Below are positions 1-9,243 of a DNA stretch of 64,000 nucleotides, piece after piece. Under the pieces are notes generated by a model. That model did no database searches. It had not been told where the DNA came from and saw only the letters and a program-made list of their open reading frames with translations. The DNA is from JASHVB01 sp035523995 (lineage in GTDB: Bacteria; Pseudomonadota; Alphaproteobacteria; Acetobacterales; Acetobacteraceae): contig DATKPQ010000107.1 in the NCBI GenBank assembly GCA_035523995.1, positions 1-64,000 on the forward strand. The letters are read 5' to 3'. Each line of letters starts with the position of its first letter. Positions within the stretch are counted from its first letter, which is position 1. The position numbers and the translations under genes were made by a program.

Positions 1-770
1 CGGAACCGCAGCGTACTGCTCTCCACGCGGCCGGGTGCGGCATCGCCATTCCGGTAGGCGCCGGCCTCATCGGCACCGCTGAACTGCAGCACGCAGCCGG
101 GCGCCACGAACTCGAACATCTGCACCCGGTCGATGCGGCCCTGGAACCCGACGGCGCGCACATAGGTCGGCGGCGGCACGGAATCCAGCATCCAGCGCGT
201 GAACTTCAGACCGAGCGGCGTGCGCACCGTCTCCATCTTCGCGGCGACATGCATCATCGGGTTGCCGCCGATCGTGGAGACATGGACGTAGCCGAGATGC
301 GTCAGATCCATCAGGTTGTCGATCATCTGCATGGCCGCGCTCTTGATCGGATAGAGCGTGTGCTTGTTGGGCCAGTTCTCCGCATCGTTGTGCCAGGGGA
401 AACGCACGATGCCAGCCTGGTCCGCCTTGGCCGCATCGCCTGGCCAGATCCAGATGAAGCCGTCTTGCTCCACCACCGGGAAAGAGCGCACGCGGGCACG
501 GTCGGGAATCTGATCCTGGCCAGGAATGCGGACGCAACGTCCGGTGCGATCGAAGACCAGGCCGTGATAGCCGCACACGATCCCGTCCGCCTCCACCTTG
601 CCCAGATGCAGCGGCGCGCCGCGATGGCAGCACATATCCAGCAGCGCGGCCGGCTGGCCTTCGGCATCGCGGAACAACACAACGGGCTCGCCGCAGATGC
701 GCCGGGCCAGCGGCGTCGCGGAGATTTCGTCGGACCAGGCGGCGACGTACCACGCGTTCCGGATGAACAT
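1..770 (-). CDS. Rieske 2Fe-2S aromatic oxygenase, VanA-like (partial)
   Basis: The N-terminal 256 residues of a ring-hydroxylating or O-demethylating oxygenase subunit; the C-terminus lies beyond the left edge. It begins MFIRNAWYVAAWSDE, typical of vanillate O-demethylase-type oxygenases. The Rieske cluster ligands are visible as C47-x-H49 and C66-x2-H69, in CCHRGAPLH and CGYHG. A non-heme iron motif follows (DNLMDLTHLGYVH). Such proteins take electrons from a reductase partner, which is not in the window. The start is the ATG ahead of the conserved N-terminus. The LLM oxidoreductase lies upstream on the same strand, 125 bp away, with a repeat filling the gap. The exact substrate cannot be told. 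Confidence 0.88.
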   Translation of the reverse strand, partial: MFIRNAWYVAAWSDEISATPLARRICGEPVVLFRDAEGQPAALLDMCCHRGAPLHLGKVEADGIVCGYHGLVFDRTGRCVRIPGQDQIPDRARVRSFPVVEQDGFIWIWPGDAAKADQAGIVRFPWHNDAENWPNKHTLYPIKSAAMQMIDNLMDLTHLGYVHVSTIGGNPMMHVAAKMETVRTPLGLKFTRWMLDSVPPPTYVRAVGFQGRIDRVQMFEFVAPGCVLQFSGADEAGAYRNGDAAPGRVESSTLRF

Positions 771-792
771 GGCAGGACTCTCCCTGTTGCTT

Positions 793-893
793 ATCATCGC
801 GAGCGACGCCGCGGCGAAGCAATCCAAATCGGCCGATCACACTGCCCCCTGCTCGAACAGGGTTTGCTTCGCCGCTGTGCTCCTCGCAATGAC
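793..893. repeat. Dispersed repeat family A, inverted pair
   Basis: Two inverted halves, one reading GCGGCGAAGCAATCC and the other TTTGCTTCGCCGC followed by CTCCTCGCAATGAC. They can fold into a long hairpin that fills the gap between the LLM gene and the Rieske oxygenase. Further copies lie near 25.5, 26.3, 32.7, 45.0, 55.9 and 63.5 kb. Confidence 0.75.
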
Positions 894-895
894 AT

Positions 896-1744
896 CTAGC
901 GCCCAAATTGCCGCATCAGCGGCGCCCAGCGGTCCAGGATCGGCACGATCTCATCCTCCCTCGCCGCCGGCAGGCTGATCACCACGCGCGAGACGCCGAG
1001 ATCCTGGTAGTGTTGCAAACGCTCCGGCGGGATGCGGAAGATGGTGATCGGCAGCTCCGCTGGATCGCGCCCGGCCGCGCGCACCATCTCGTGGAACTGC
1101 GGCAGAAAATTTGTCACGTCGTCGTATTGCGGCCGGCCCGCGCGAGGAATCCAGCCATTGCCGTAACGCACCGCGCGCCGCGCGCCATAGGGCCACGCGC
1201 CACCGACGATGATCGGCGGATGCGGCTGCTGCACCGGCTTCGGCCACATCTGCATCGGCGCGAAATTGACGAACTCGCCGTGGTATTCCGGGGTGTCCTG
1301 CGTCCAGATCGCCTGCATCGCCTCGATGCGCTCGCGCGAGAGCTTGTGGCGGGATTCGAAGACGGTGCCGTGATGTTCCATCTCCTCGCGATTCCAGCCG
1401 TTGCCGATTCCAAACAGAAACCGGCCATCGGAAAGCTGGTCGATGCTGCCGACGGTTTTGGCGGTGTGGATCGGGTCGCGCTGGTTGACCAGGCAGACGC
1501 CGGTGCCGACTTTCAGGGTCTTCGTCGCGACCGCGGCGGCGGTCAGCGCCAGGAACGGGTCCATGATATCGTAATACGGCCGCGGCAGTTCGCCGCCGCC
1601 GGGAAAGGCCGTGCTGCGCCTGACCGGGATGTGCGAATGCTCCGGCACCCAGAGGGATTCGAAGCCACGTTCCTCCAACATCTGCGCGAGCGGGCCAGGC
1701 CGCATGGAGTCCGCGGTGAAGAACATCGCTGCCCCGAACAACAT
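896..1744 (-). CDS. LLM class F420/flavin-dependent oxidoreductase
   Basis: A 282-residue luciferase-like monooxygenase-fold protein, starting MLFGAAMFFTADSM. It has the class features VPEHSHIP, GTGVCLVNQRDP and FGIGNGWNREEM, and the late GGAWPYGARRAV segment. Members of the F420-type subgroup use reduced F420 or FMN to reduce or oxygenate small substrates; which cofactor applies here cannot be seen. The start is the ATG at 1744, preceded by GGGGAGCGAGG at good distance. The frame stays open upstream through a minisatellite, but that part encodes only a low-complexity Arg/His/Thr string. It is probably co-transcribed with the Rieske oxygenase downstream, which suggests catabolism of an aromatic or xenobiotic compound (inference). 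Confidence 0.88.
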   Translation of the reverse strand: MLFGAAMFFTADSMRPGPLAQMLEERGFESLWVPEHSHIPVRRSTAFPGGGELPRPYYDIMDPFLALTAAAVATKTLKVGTGVCLVNQRDPIHTAKTVGSIDQLSDGRFLFGIGNGWNREEMEHHGTVFESRHKLSRERIEAMQAIWTQDTPEYHGEFVNFAPMQMWPKPVQQPHPPIIVGGAWPYGARRAVRYGNGWIPRAGRPQYDDVTNFLPQFHEMVRAAGRDPAELPITIFRIPPERLQHYQDLGVSRVVISLPAAREDEIVPILDRWAPLMRQFGR

Positions 1745-1808
1745 ATGGCCTCGCTCCCCGGTGTTATGGTGCGAGAGTCTGCGCCGGACGGGCCAGGTTT
1801 TGCAAATG

Positions 1809-1915
1809 GTGCGATGCCGGGTGCGATGCCGGGTGCGATGCCGCGTGCGATGCATGGTGCGATGCCGGGTGCGAGGCCGGGTGCGAGGCCGCGTGCGAGG
1901 CCGGTGCGATGCCGG
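1809..1915. repeat. 12-bp tandem repeat (minisatellite)
   Basis: About nine head-to-tail copies of GTGCGATGCCGG, with variants GTGCGAGGCCGG, GTGCGATGCCGC and GTGCGATGCATG. The eighth copy is one base short. It sits 65 to 171 bp upstream of the LLM oxidoreductase start, inside a gene-free stretch (1745-2389). The remainder of that stretch shows nothing I recognise beyond possible promoters for the two divergent genes. Confidence 0.95.
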
Positions 1916-2389
1916 GGAGAAAGGGCGCCTTGCCGATCGGCATTGTCCACCAGCCCGACCATCGACCCGCGCAGGAACGATGCCTGCAACCGCACCATCC
2001 CTGTGGTTCGTTTCGGCATTTATTTTACCCGGAGAAAAGCGAAAGACCACGCTGGGCACGGAACAAGCCATCGGATTGGCGCCAGGGTCAGCTCCACGGC
2101 GATATATTCAGCGTTGACCGGGGGTTCGCTTCAGCGTCGCTCTCCGGGAAAGCCGCTCCGTGGCTCTCCGTGGCCCTCCGCCGTTCTCCGTGATAACAAT
2201 CAGCGAAACCGGCCACAACGACCGTGGGGACGATCCGCGAAGGAAGCGGCTACGCAGGCGAAATTGTAGAACTGTTCTCCCACGTCAGCCGTCGCTTCCT
2301 CCCACGATTTCGTTTCTTGTCACGGCTGCTATCTTTGCCAATGCGCCGCCGGCGTCGTGACCGACGGCCAGCCAAGGGAGCTTCCTGCC

Positions 2390-2788
2390 ATGCGCGACTA
2401 CCGCTACGACCATGTGCATTTGCGCGCCACCGATCCCGACGCGATGGGGCGGTTCTTCGAAACCATGTTCGGCGCCGAGGTGACGCGCGGCGTGTATCCG
2501 CCTGGCACGCTGTATCCCGGGCAGATGCGGGTCTCGATGCGGGTCGGCGGCCAGAAGGTGCTGGTGGCACCCGCGCATCCGCACGATCCCACCGGTGCGG
2601 CGCCGCAATTTCCTTATTACGGCGTGGAGCATATCGGGCTGACGGTGGATGACGTCGACGCCGCAGTAGAAGAGCTGCGTGCGAAGGGCGCAGAGATCGC
2701 GATCGGCCCGCTGACCCGCAATCCCGGTCTGCGGCTGGCGTTCGTGCGCGGACCGGATGGCGTGATGGTGGAGCTGGTGCAGCGCTGA
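2390..2788 (+). CDS. VOC family (glyoxalase/dioxygenase fold) protein
   Basis: A 132-residue vicinal-oxygen-chelate protein. The two paired beta-alpha-beta-beta-beta halves start at YDHVHLRATDPD and EHIGLTVDDVDA, and the C-terminus ends MVELVQR. The His residues of HVH and EHIG and the late Glu match the usual metal ligands. The ATG at 2390 has AAGGGAG nine bases upstream; a GTG 33 bp earlier is possible but less likely. It is transcribed divergently from the LLM gene. The family includes lyases, isomerases and extradiol dioxygenases, and the substrate is not evident. Confidence 0.8.
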   Translation: MRDYRYDHVHLRATDPDAMGRFFETMFGAEVTRGVYPPGTLYPGQMRVSMRVGGQKVLVAPAHPHDPTGAAPQFPYYGVEHIGLTVDDVDAAVEELRAKGAEIAIGPLTRNPGLRLAFVRGPDGVMVELVQR

Positions 2789-3027
2789 CGCGGGTCCCCG
2801 ATATCTGTACCCCGGAGGCCAGCCGCGCACATCTGAATGGACAGCCGTGTGGTTCGGTTATTCTCCCCGTGCATGCACGCTCCCGACAGATTGCGGAGAA
2901 GGCGGGCGCGCGGCACGGACTAATCCGCGTGCATTGGCGTTCATCCGCGGTTCCAATTTCTTGTTGATCGCTTCTCCCGCGATGCAGCGAATTCCAAACC
3001 ACGTCACCGAATTTATGAAACGAAATA

Positions 3028-3750
3028 CTAACCACCGCCCGCCGCCGTCCGCTGCACGGCGCTCGCGCCCAGCGCCGGCAGCGCCGCAGCACCGACAATA
3101 CGCAGGTCCTGCGCCTGCAGCAGCAGCGCGGTGCCACGGCCGGGTGCCGTAGCCGGCAGGGCAAGGTGCCGCGCCGGTCCCTGTATCGTCCCCAGCACTG
3201 CGTCCCCCCGCACGACGTTGAATTCGGTCAGCCGCCGCCCACTGTTCTCGCCCGCACCGACCGCGGTGGTGCGAACCGGATCGAACGTGACCAGCAGCGC
3301 CGATACCGGAGCCGGCGTGGCACCAATCTCGGCGGACAGTCCCGTGGCATCGCGCCGGAGGGTCACCGGCACCCGGACGGTCTCGGTCCTGGCGATGGCG
3401 GCCGCGACAGCGTCGCGGTCGGAACCGACAACGATCGAGCCACCATTCACCACCAGAGCCGGCGTATAGACCTCATCGCGCAGTTGCGCGGCGTAGGCCT
3501 TCTGCCGGTCGGTGGCGAACCGCGTCGCGTAGGGGTCACGCCACCCGAGACCGTCCCAGTAATCGACGTGCCAGGCCAGCGCGACCACGCCGGGCCTGCC
3601 GGCAAGCTCACCGAGCAAAGCGTCGGCCGGTGGGCAGGAAGAGCAACCTTCGGAGGTGAACAGCTCAAGGACGACAGGCGATGGCGCTGCCCGGGCTGAG
3701 CGGATCAGACCGGCCGCGGCCGCGGACAGAAGCAGATGACGGCGCTGCAT
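3028..3750 (-). CDS. DUF1223 thioredoxin-like exported protein
   Basis: A 240-residue protein of the DUF1223 family, recognised by VLELFTSEGCSSCPPAD at residues 28-44 and AWHVDYWDGLGW. The Cys-x2-Cys lies in a thioredoxin-like context. The N-terminus MQRRHLLLSAAAAGL with a twin Arg looks like a short Tat or Sec signal ending near SARA, so it probably acts in the periplasm. No biochemical role is established for the family. It stands alone: 109 bp downstream of the cysI end on the same strand's upstream side, and 239 bp from the VOC gene. Confidence 0.82.
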   Translation of the reverse strand: MQRRHLLLSAAAAGLIRSARAAPSPVVLELFTSEGCSSCPPADALLGELAGRPGVVALAWHVDYWDGLGWRDPYATRFATDRQKAYAAQLRDEVYTPALVVNGGSIVVGSDRDAVAAAIARTETVRVPVTLRRDATGLSAEIGATPAPVSALLVTFDPVRTTAVGAGENSGRRLTEFNVVRGDAVLGTIQGPARHLALPATAPGRGTALLLQAQDLRIVGAAALPALGASAVQRTAAGGG

Positions 3751-3858
3751 GAGTGGAGTCCCGCGTGGTGTTACGGGTCAGACTCCCGGAGAGGAGAAGC
3801 GTTACGGACCGACCCGCAGCTGGATGAAGCTGCGGCGCGCCACACACTGTCGAGATCC

Positions 3859-5523
3859 CTAAGCGTGAAACTGGTTGCCGGCCAGCGTCGGCGCGACAAC
3901 GCCGGTGCGGATCACGAAGTCCGAGAAGCGTTCGCCCCAGCGCCGCCCCTCCGCATAGGCCCGGAACAGTGGCGACAGCGCCGCCACGATCTCCTCATGC
4001 CCGATCTGCTTGCGGTACAGCTTCGACAGCCGCGAGCCGTCGAACGCCCCGCCGAGATACAAATTGTACGAACCAGGCCCGGTGCCCACCAGCCCGATCT
4101 CCGCCAGGTACGGCCGGGCACAGCCGTTCGGGCACCCGGTCATGCGGATCGTGATCTCATCATCGCGCAGCCCGGCCCGATCATATTCAGCCTCCAACGC
4201 GGTGATCAGGTCCGGCAAATACCGCTCGCTTTCCGCCAGCGCGAGCCCGCATGTCGGCAACGCCACGCAAGCCATCGCATGACGACGCAGGATGCCCGGC
4301 TCGATCAGCCCATGCTGGCGCAGCAGCGCGTCGATTGCCGCCTTGCGGTCGGCGGATACGTCCGCAATGACGAGATTCTGGTTCGGCGTCAGGATGAAGC
4401 GCCCGTCATGCTGCTCCGCCACCGCTCGCAGCCCTTCCAGCAGCGCACCACGCACCCGGCCGTTCTCAACGAACGTGAAGAAATGCCAACGCCCGTCATC
4501 CCCTTCCACCCAGTCGGCCGGATCGCCAGACCGAGCGAATATGTACTCCCGTGCCGCCCCCAGTTCATAACCCAGCCGCACCGCCAACTCCGCACGGAAC
4601 TTGTCCAGCCCATGCGTCTCGATCGTATATTTCAACCGCGCATGCTTGCGATCGGACCGGTTGCCCCAATCGCGCTGGATCGTCACCACCTTCTCGCACA
4701 CCTCCACCACCTGCTCCGGCGTGGCGAAGCCAATCACGTCTCCCGTTCGAGGGAACGTATCCGGCTCGCCATGCGTCATCCCCATGCCGCCGCCCACGGC
4801 CACGTTGTAACCCACCACCGCACCGTTCTCGACGATTGCGATCAACCCCATCTCATGCGCAAACGCATCCACGTCATTATGCGGCGGCACCGCCACCGCG
4901 ATCTTGAACTTCCGCGGCAGATAGGTGCGGCCGAGGATCGGCTCCTCCTCCTCTTCGCCGCCCGCCACCTTCTCGTCATCGATCCAGATCTCGTGCCACG
5001 CGCGCGAGTGCGGCAGCAGATGCGTACTGATCGCCTGCGCCGTCGCCAGCACTTGCTCGTGCACCGCCGGATGCTGCGGCACCACGGATGCGATCACGTT
5101 CCGATTCACATCCCCGCACGCCGCGATGGTATCCAGCAACGCCGCATGAATGCCCTGAATAGTCGCCCGCAAATTGGTCTTGATAACCCCGTGGAACTGC
5201 ACCGTCTGCCGCGTGGTCAGCCGCAGCGTGCCGTTGCCATGCTCTGCCGCCAGATCATGCAGAGCAATCCACTGTGCCGGCGTCAGCACGCCCCCCGGGA
5301 TACGCGTGCGCACCATGAAGATGAACGCCTTCTCCAGCTTCTTCTTGGCACGTTCCGCACGCAGGTCACGGTCGTCCTGCTGATAGATCCCGTGGAATTT
5401 CGTCAGCTGCTGGTCGTCCTCGGCGATCCCGCCGGTTTCCGGCCAGCGCAGGCCGTCCGCGATCGAGCCGCGCAGCAGGTTGCTGTCGGCCTTGATGGTT
5501 TCGTTACGGGAAAGCTGGGTCAT
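3859..5523 (-). CDS. cysI: Assimilatory sulfite reductase hemoprotein
   Basis: A 554-residue nitrite/sulfite reductase that reduces sulfite to sulfide by six electrons at a siroheme-4Fe4S centre. Cluster Cys residues are visible as C-x5-C (CVALPTC) and C-x3-C (CPNGC) in the C-terminal third. The siroheme-binding stretch RLTTRQTVQFHG is typical. The chosen start is ATG 5523, which overlaps the cysH stop as ATGA; an in-frame start 17 codons earlier would lie inside cysH. It is the last gene of cobA-cysJ-cysH-cysI and receives electrons from CysJ. Confidence 0.95.
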   Translation of the reverse strand: MTQLSRNETIKADSNLLRGSIADGLRWPETGGIAEDDQQLTKFHGIYQQDDRDLRAERAKKKLEKAFIFMVRTRIPGGVLTPAQWIALHDLAAEHGNGTLRLTTRQTVQFHGVIKTNLRATIQGIHAALLDTIAACGDVNRNVIASVVPQHPAVHEQVLATAQAISTHLLPHSRAWHEIWIDDEKVAGGEEEEEPILGRTYLPRKFKIAVAVPPHNDVDAFAHEMGLIAIVENGAVVGYNVAVGGGMGMTHGEPDTFPRTGDVIGFATPEQVVEVCEKVVTIQRDWGNRSDRKHARLKYTIETHGLDKFRAELAVRLGYELGAAREYIFARSGDPADWVEGDDGRWHFFTFVENGRVRGALLEGLRAVAEQHDGRFILTPNQNLVIADVSADRKAAIDALLRQHGLIEPGILRRHAMACVALPTCGLALAESERYLPDLITALEAEYDRAGLRDDEITIRMTGCPNGCARPYLAEIGLVGTGPGSYNLYLGGAFDGSRLSKLYRKQIGHEEIVAALSPLFRAYAEGRRWGERFSDFVIRTGVVAPTLAGNQFHA

Positions 5524-6212
5524 GCGCTGCGAGCCCAATCCTGTGAGGCGGTCAGATTGCGATGGATGCCGCATTCGGTTTTGCCGGAACCCGACCAGCG
5601 GCCGGCGCGTGCTTCCTCCCCGGGCAGTACCGGCCGCGTGCAGGTGCTGCAGCCGATCGAGCGGTAGCCTCGGGCACGCAGCGGATGCAGGGGCAGATCG
5701 TGCTGGACCAGGTACCGCTCTACCTCAGCCTCGCTCCATCGTGCGAGCGGGTTCAGCTTGATCCGCGCATCCGGACCCGCCTCGACCATCTCCAATGTGC
5801 GCCGCGAGGCACCCTGGTAGCGCTTGCGGCCGGTGATCCAGGCGGCGAAGCCGGTCAGCACAGCTTCCAGCGGTTCCACCTTGCGGTCCCAGCAGCAACG
5901 ATCCGGATCCTGCTGCCACAGCGCGCCGTCCGGATCGGTCACCGCCAGGCGCGCCGGGTCCGGGCGTGCGCTGCGCACGTTGGTAAGGCCCAGCCCCGCG
6001 ATCAGCGTGTCGCGATAGGCCAGCGTTTCAGGAAACAGCTTGCCGGTATCAAGAAAGATCACCGGCACCGCGGCATCGATCCCGGCCAGCATGTGCAGAA
6101 CCACCGCACTCTCGGCGCCGAAGGAGGAGACCGCTGCGATACGCCCCGGAAATACATCCAGCATGGTACGCAGCAGCGCGAGCGCCGTCTCTGCGTTGCC
6201 GAGTCGCGCCAT
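5520..6212 (-). CDS. cysH: Adenylyl-sulfate/PAPS reductase with iron-sulfur cluster
   Basis: A 230-residue thioredoxin-dependent reductase converting activated sulfate to sulfite. It shows the PP-loop-like SSFGAESAV, the CC pair of DRCCWDRK, the GCSTC motif and the C-terminal ECGIH active Cys. The CC plus CxxC set is the signature of 4Fe-4S enzymes that prefer adenylyl sulfate (APS), unlike the clusterless E. coli CysH. Its start overlaps the cysJ stop as TGATG and its stop overlaps cysI as ATGA, implying translational coupling. Sulfate adenylyltransferase genes are not in the window. Confidence 0.93.
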   Translation of the reverse strand: MARLGNAETALALLRTMLDVFPGRIAAVSSFGAESAVVLHMLAGIDAAVPVIFLDTGKLFPETLAYRDTLIAGLGLTNVRSARPDPARLAVTDPDGALWQQDPDRCCWDRKVEPLEAVLTGFAAWITGRKRYQGASRRTLEMVEAGPDARIKLNPLARWSEAEVERYLVQHDLPLHPLRARGYRSIGCSTCTRPVLPGEEARAGRWSGSGKTECGIHRNLTASQDWARSA

Positions 6213-7957
6213 CAGTACACATCCCGAAGATAGCGGTGCGCCCGCTGCATTTCATGCAAATACGCAGCGGCATTCTCGGCATCGCGCCCGGTCTGGTCGG
6301 CGATGATGCGAAGCAGCGTGGCGTGCACGTCCTTCGCCATCGCCTTCGCATCGCCGCAGACATAGACAGACGCGCCATCCTGCAACCACGCGAACAACTC
6401 CCGCCGCGCTTCCCACATGCGATGCTGCACGTAGACCTTCTGCCGCTGGTCGCGGCTGAACGCGACATCGATGCGCGACAGCACGCCCGACTTCAGCCAA
6501 TCCTGCCATTCAAGCTGATACAGGAAATCGTGCATGAATCGCCGCGCGCCGAAGAACAACCAGTTACGGCCGCTGGCGTTGGTGGCTTCGCGATGCTGCA
6601 TGAAAGCCCGGAACGGCGCGACGCCCGTCCCCGGTCCGATCATGATAATCGGCGCCGCGGCATCACCCGGCAACCGGAAATGCACATTCGGCTTCAGGTA
6701 CACCGGCAACGTGCCGCCTACCCCGCGGCGTTCGATCGCGTCGATCGACGCAACGCCATTCCGCCGCCGCCCATGACTTTCCCACCGCACGGCGCCTATC
6801 ACCAGATGCGCCTCCTCACCCACCGCGGCGCGGCTCGACGCCACCGAATACAGCCGTGGCGGCAACGGCCGCAGCAGCGCGGTCAATTGCTCCGCGGTCA
6901 GCCGATGCGGCGCTGCGGCAAGCAAATCGACGAACTGCCGATCATGCAGAAATTCCGCAGCCCGCGTGCCATCCTCGGTAATCGGACGCAGCGACGCATC
7001 GCCGGTCAACGCGGCGTAATCGCCAATCTGCCCGCGGGTCAGCGTGGTAATATCGAATCTCTCGCCCAGCGCAGCGTGCATCTCCGCATCGCCATCGAGG
7101 CCCGCAACAAGCAGCACATCCGCTACCAGCGCCGGATCGTTCCGTGGCACGAAACCAAGCGAATCCCCCGGCTCGTACGCAATCCCCGACCCCGCCAGCG
7201 ACAATTCCAAATGATCAATCTCAACATCCGACCGCGTACTGCTCAAATTCACCTGCGCCGTGATCTCTGCATCGAACACCCGCGCCCGGTCATCCGCCGC
7301 CGCCGGCCGGGCAAAATCCACGTGGATCACCGCCGCCCCTTGCTCCTGCGCCGGAGCAATCTCGCGCAGCGTCGCATCGATCCAGCCCGCCGCCGGCTTC
7401 TGGTAATCCAGGTCGCAATCGATCCGCGCGGCAACGCGCGTCGCGCCCAACGCCTCCAGCCGCGCATCGATCTGCTTGCCGATCTCGCAGAACTGCGCAT
7501 AGGCACGATCGCCCAGCGCCAACACCGCGAAACGCAGCCCCGCCAAACGCGGCGCATTCTCCGCCATCAGCGCCGCGATAAAAGCCTCCGCACGCTGCGG
7601 CGGATCGCCCTCGCCCCAGGTGCTGGCGATCACCAGCAGGTTCTCCGCGCCCGCGATCTCCGCCGGCGAGGTATCCGCCATGTCCACGGCCTTGGCCGCA
7701 AAGCCCAGCCGAGCCGCCGTCTTGCGCGCCGCCCCCGCCAGCGCCTCGGCATTCCCCGATTCCGTGGCGTACAATATCGTCAGCTTCGCCTTCGCGGCCG
7801 GTGGAGCGGCGGGCGCAACCGGCGCCTCGGTCGCCGCCTGGAACCCGGCCACATACCCGCTCAGCCACAACCGTTGCTCTGCCGTCGCATTCGACAGCAA
7901 TCGCCGAATCTCGCCCAGCTGATCTTCGGGAAACGGTGTGGCCAATGCATTGCTCAT
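6212..7957 (-). CDS. cysJ: Sulfite reductase flavoprotein, NADPH-dependent
   Basis: A 581-residue diflavin reductase. It has an N-terminal flavodoxin-like FMN domain (LTILYATESGNAEALA near residue 58), then an FAD domain with RLYSVASS. The C-terminal NADPH domain has GPGTGVAPFRAFMQ and FFGARRFMHDFLY. It passes electrons from NADPH via FAD and FMN to CysI. Length and domain order match CysJ. The stop overlaps the cysH start and its own start overlaps the cobA stop. Confidence 0.93.
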   Translation of the reverse strand: MSNALATPFPEDQLGEIRRLLSNATAEQRLWLSGYVAGFQAATEAPVAPAAPPAAKAKLTILYATESGNAEALAGAARKTAARLGFAAKAVDMADTSPAEIAGAENLLVIASTWGEGDPPQRAEAFIAALMAENAPRLAGLRFAVLALGDRAYAQFCEIGKQIDARLEALGATRVAARIDCDLDYQKPAAGWIDATLREIAPAQEQGAAVIHVDFARPAAADDRARVFDAEITAQVNLSSTRSDVEIDHLELSLAGSGIAYEPGDSLGFVPRNDPALVADVLLVAGLDGDAEMHAALGERFDITTLTRGQIGDYAALTGDASLRPITEDGTRAAEFLHDRQFVDLLAAAPHRLTAEQLTALLRPLPPRLYSVASSRAAVGEEAHLVIGAVRWESHGRRRNGVASIDAIERRGVGGTLPVYLKPNVHFRLPGDAAAPIIMIGPGTGVAPFRAFMQHREATNASGRNWLFFGARRFMHDFLYQLEWQDWLKSGVLSRIDVAFSRDQRQKVYVQHRMWEARRELFAWLQDGASVYVCGDAKAMAKDVHATLLRIIADQTGRDAENAAAYLHEMQRAHRYLRDVY

Positions 7958-8796
7958 GGAACGTCTCCTGCGGCGGCGCGCGGCGTTGGTGCCAGCATCA
8001 TCGGTTCCGCCTGTTGCAACGGGGTAATCATGTCGCGCAGCGCCAACACCGGCCCGATCACGATCAGCGTCGGTAGATGCACATCAAGCTGCGCCGCCTC
8101 GGCCGCCGCCGTGGCGAGCGTCGCCGCCGTGACGCACTGCCGCGGCGTGGTGGCGTCACTGATAAACGCAACCGCATCATCCGGCGCCCGCCCGGCCGCG
8201 ATCAGCCGTTCCGCGATCGAGCCGGCATGGCGCAGAGCCATGTAGAACACCACCACGTCGGTCCGTGCCAGCGCCGCGAAATCGAGATCATCCGGCAGGT
8301 CCCCCGACGCGGCATGGCCGGTGGCGAACACCACGCTGCGCGCCAGCGTGCGATGCGTGAGCGGCACGCCAGCGCCCGCCGTTCCGCCAATCCCGGCGGA
8401 AATACCGGGCACAATGCGGAACGGAACGCCGGCCGCCGCGAGCGCCAAAGCTTCCTCGCCGCCACGGCCGAAGATCAGCGGATCGCCGCCCTTCAACCGC
8501 AGCACGCGCAGCCCGTCGCGTGCCAGCGCAATCAGCTTCTGGTTGATGCGCAATTGGTGCGTGCGCGCGCCACCGGCCCGTTTGCCCACGCAGATCAGGC
8601 GCGGCGTCGCGGCGAGTGCCAGGATCTCCGGCGCCACTAAGGCGTCGTGCAGCACGACATCTGCGGCATTCAGCGCATGCAGCGCATACAGCGTAAGCAA
8701 TCCCGGATCGCCGGGACCCGCCCCAGCCAGCCAGACAGAGCCAGGGGAAAAATCCGGTACCAGCAGGCGGGCGGCAGTCGAGAGATTGGTCGGCAC
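7954..8796 (-). CDS. cobA: Uroporphyrinogen-III C-methyltransferase
   Basis: A 280-residue SAM-dependent methyltransferase making precorrin-2 for siroheme, the CysI cofactor. Family motifs are WLAGAGPGDPGLLT, LKGGDPLIFGRGGEE and PLTHRTLARS. It is the methyltransferase half only: no CysG-type dehydrogenase/ferrochelatase domain is present. Start choice: a TTG at 8805 touches the GAGG ribosome site with no spacing, while the in-frame GTG at 8796 sits nine bases downstream of it, so I chose GTG. It heads the operon, so cofactor and reductase are made together. About 490 bp upstream carry no gene, only an A/T-rich run near 8880-8900. Confidence 0.92.
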   Translation of the reverse strand: MPTNLSTAARLLVPDFSPGSVWLAGAGPGDPGLLTLYALHALNAADVVLHDALVAPEILALAATPRLICVGKRAGGARTHQLRINQKLIALARDGLRVLRLKGGDPLIFGRGGEEALALAAAGVPFRIVPGISAGIGGTAGAGVPLTHRTLARSVVFATGHAASGDLPDDLDFAALARTDVVVFYMALRHAGSIAERLIAAGRAPDDAVAFISDATTPRQCVTAATLATAAAEAAQLDVHLPTLIVIGPVLALRDMITPLQQAEPMMLAPTPRAAAGDVP

Positions 8797-9243
8797 GTCA
8801 TGCAACCTCGGAAGGGCGGCCGGAGCCGCAACCGAGGAGAGAGAAGTCTATTCTACCGATGCGGCGCAATGGCTCTCAGAAAAAAAGATTTTCCTTTTGC
8901 GAGGGGGTAACTGCCGGCAAGGGTTTCCTCCCACCCGATCCGTCCAGAGGCTATTCGGCGCGGTGGCAGCCGCGGCCGATCCGATGCCTCCGCCACCTTG
9001 CCTGGAACGCGTCCGCCTCCATCACCCGGCGACGGATCGCCGGCAGACATGAAAGGCACTATTTGCCCCGGCGGCGACGTCCTGGCTGAACCTTCGCGTC
9101 GGTGTCCTTTTCGTCACGCGGCGTGATCATTCCGGGCGCGGACGGTTGACCATTGGCTGGCGGCTTCGCGCGTTGGCAGTGTCCTGCCACGCGAGGCGAG
9201 CGTCCACTGCATCTCTCCCGGTCCGTTTCTGTAGGGTAGTGTC

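Noticed and set aside
1809..1915. CRISPR-like array
   Set aside because: The units are contiguous 12-mers without spacers, so this is a minisatellite.
3736..5667. 643-codon open frame on the plus strand opposite cysI
   Set aside because: Antisense frame created by high third-position GC; the minus strand encodes a clear CysI.
6236..8245. 669-codon open frame opposite cysJ and cobA
   Set aside because: Arg/Gln-rich composition with no domain; it spans two real genes on the other strand.
8806..9060. Cobalamin or SAM riboswitch upstream of cobA
   Set aside because: I looked for B12-box and SAM aptamer core sequences and found none; only an A/T-rich run is visible.
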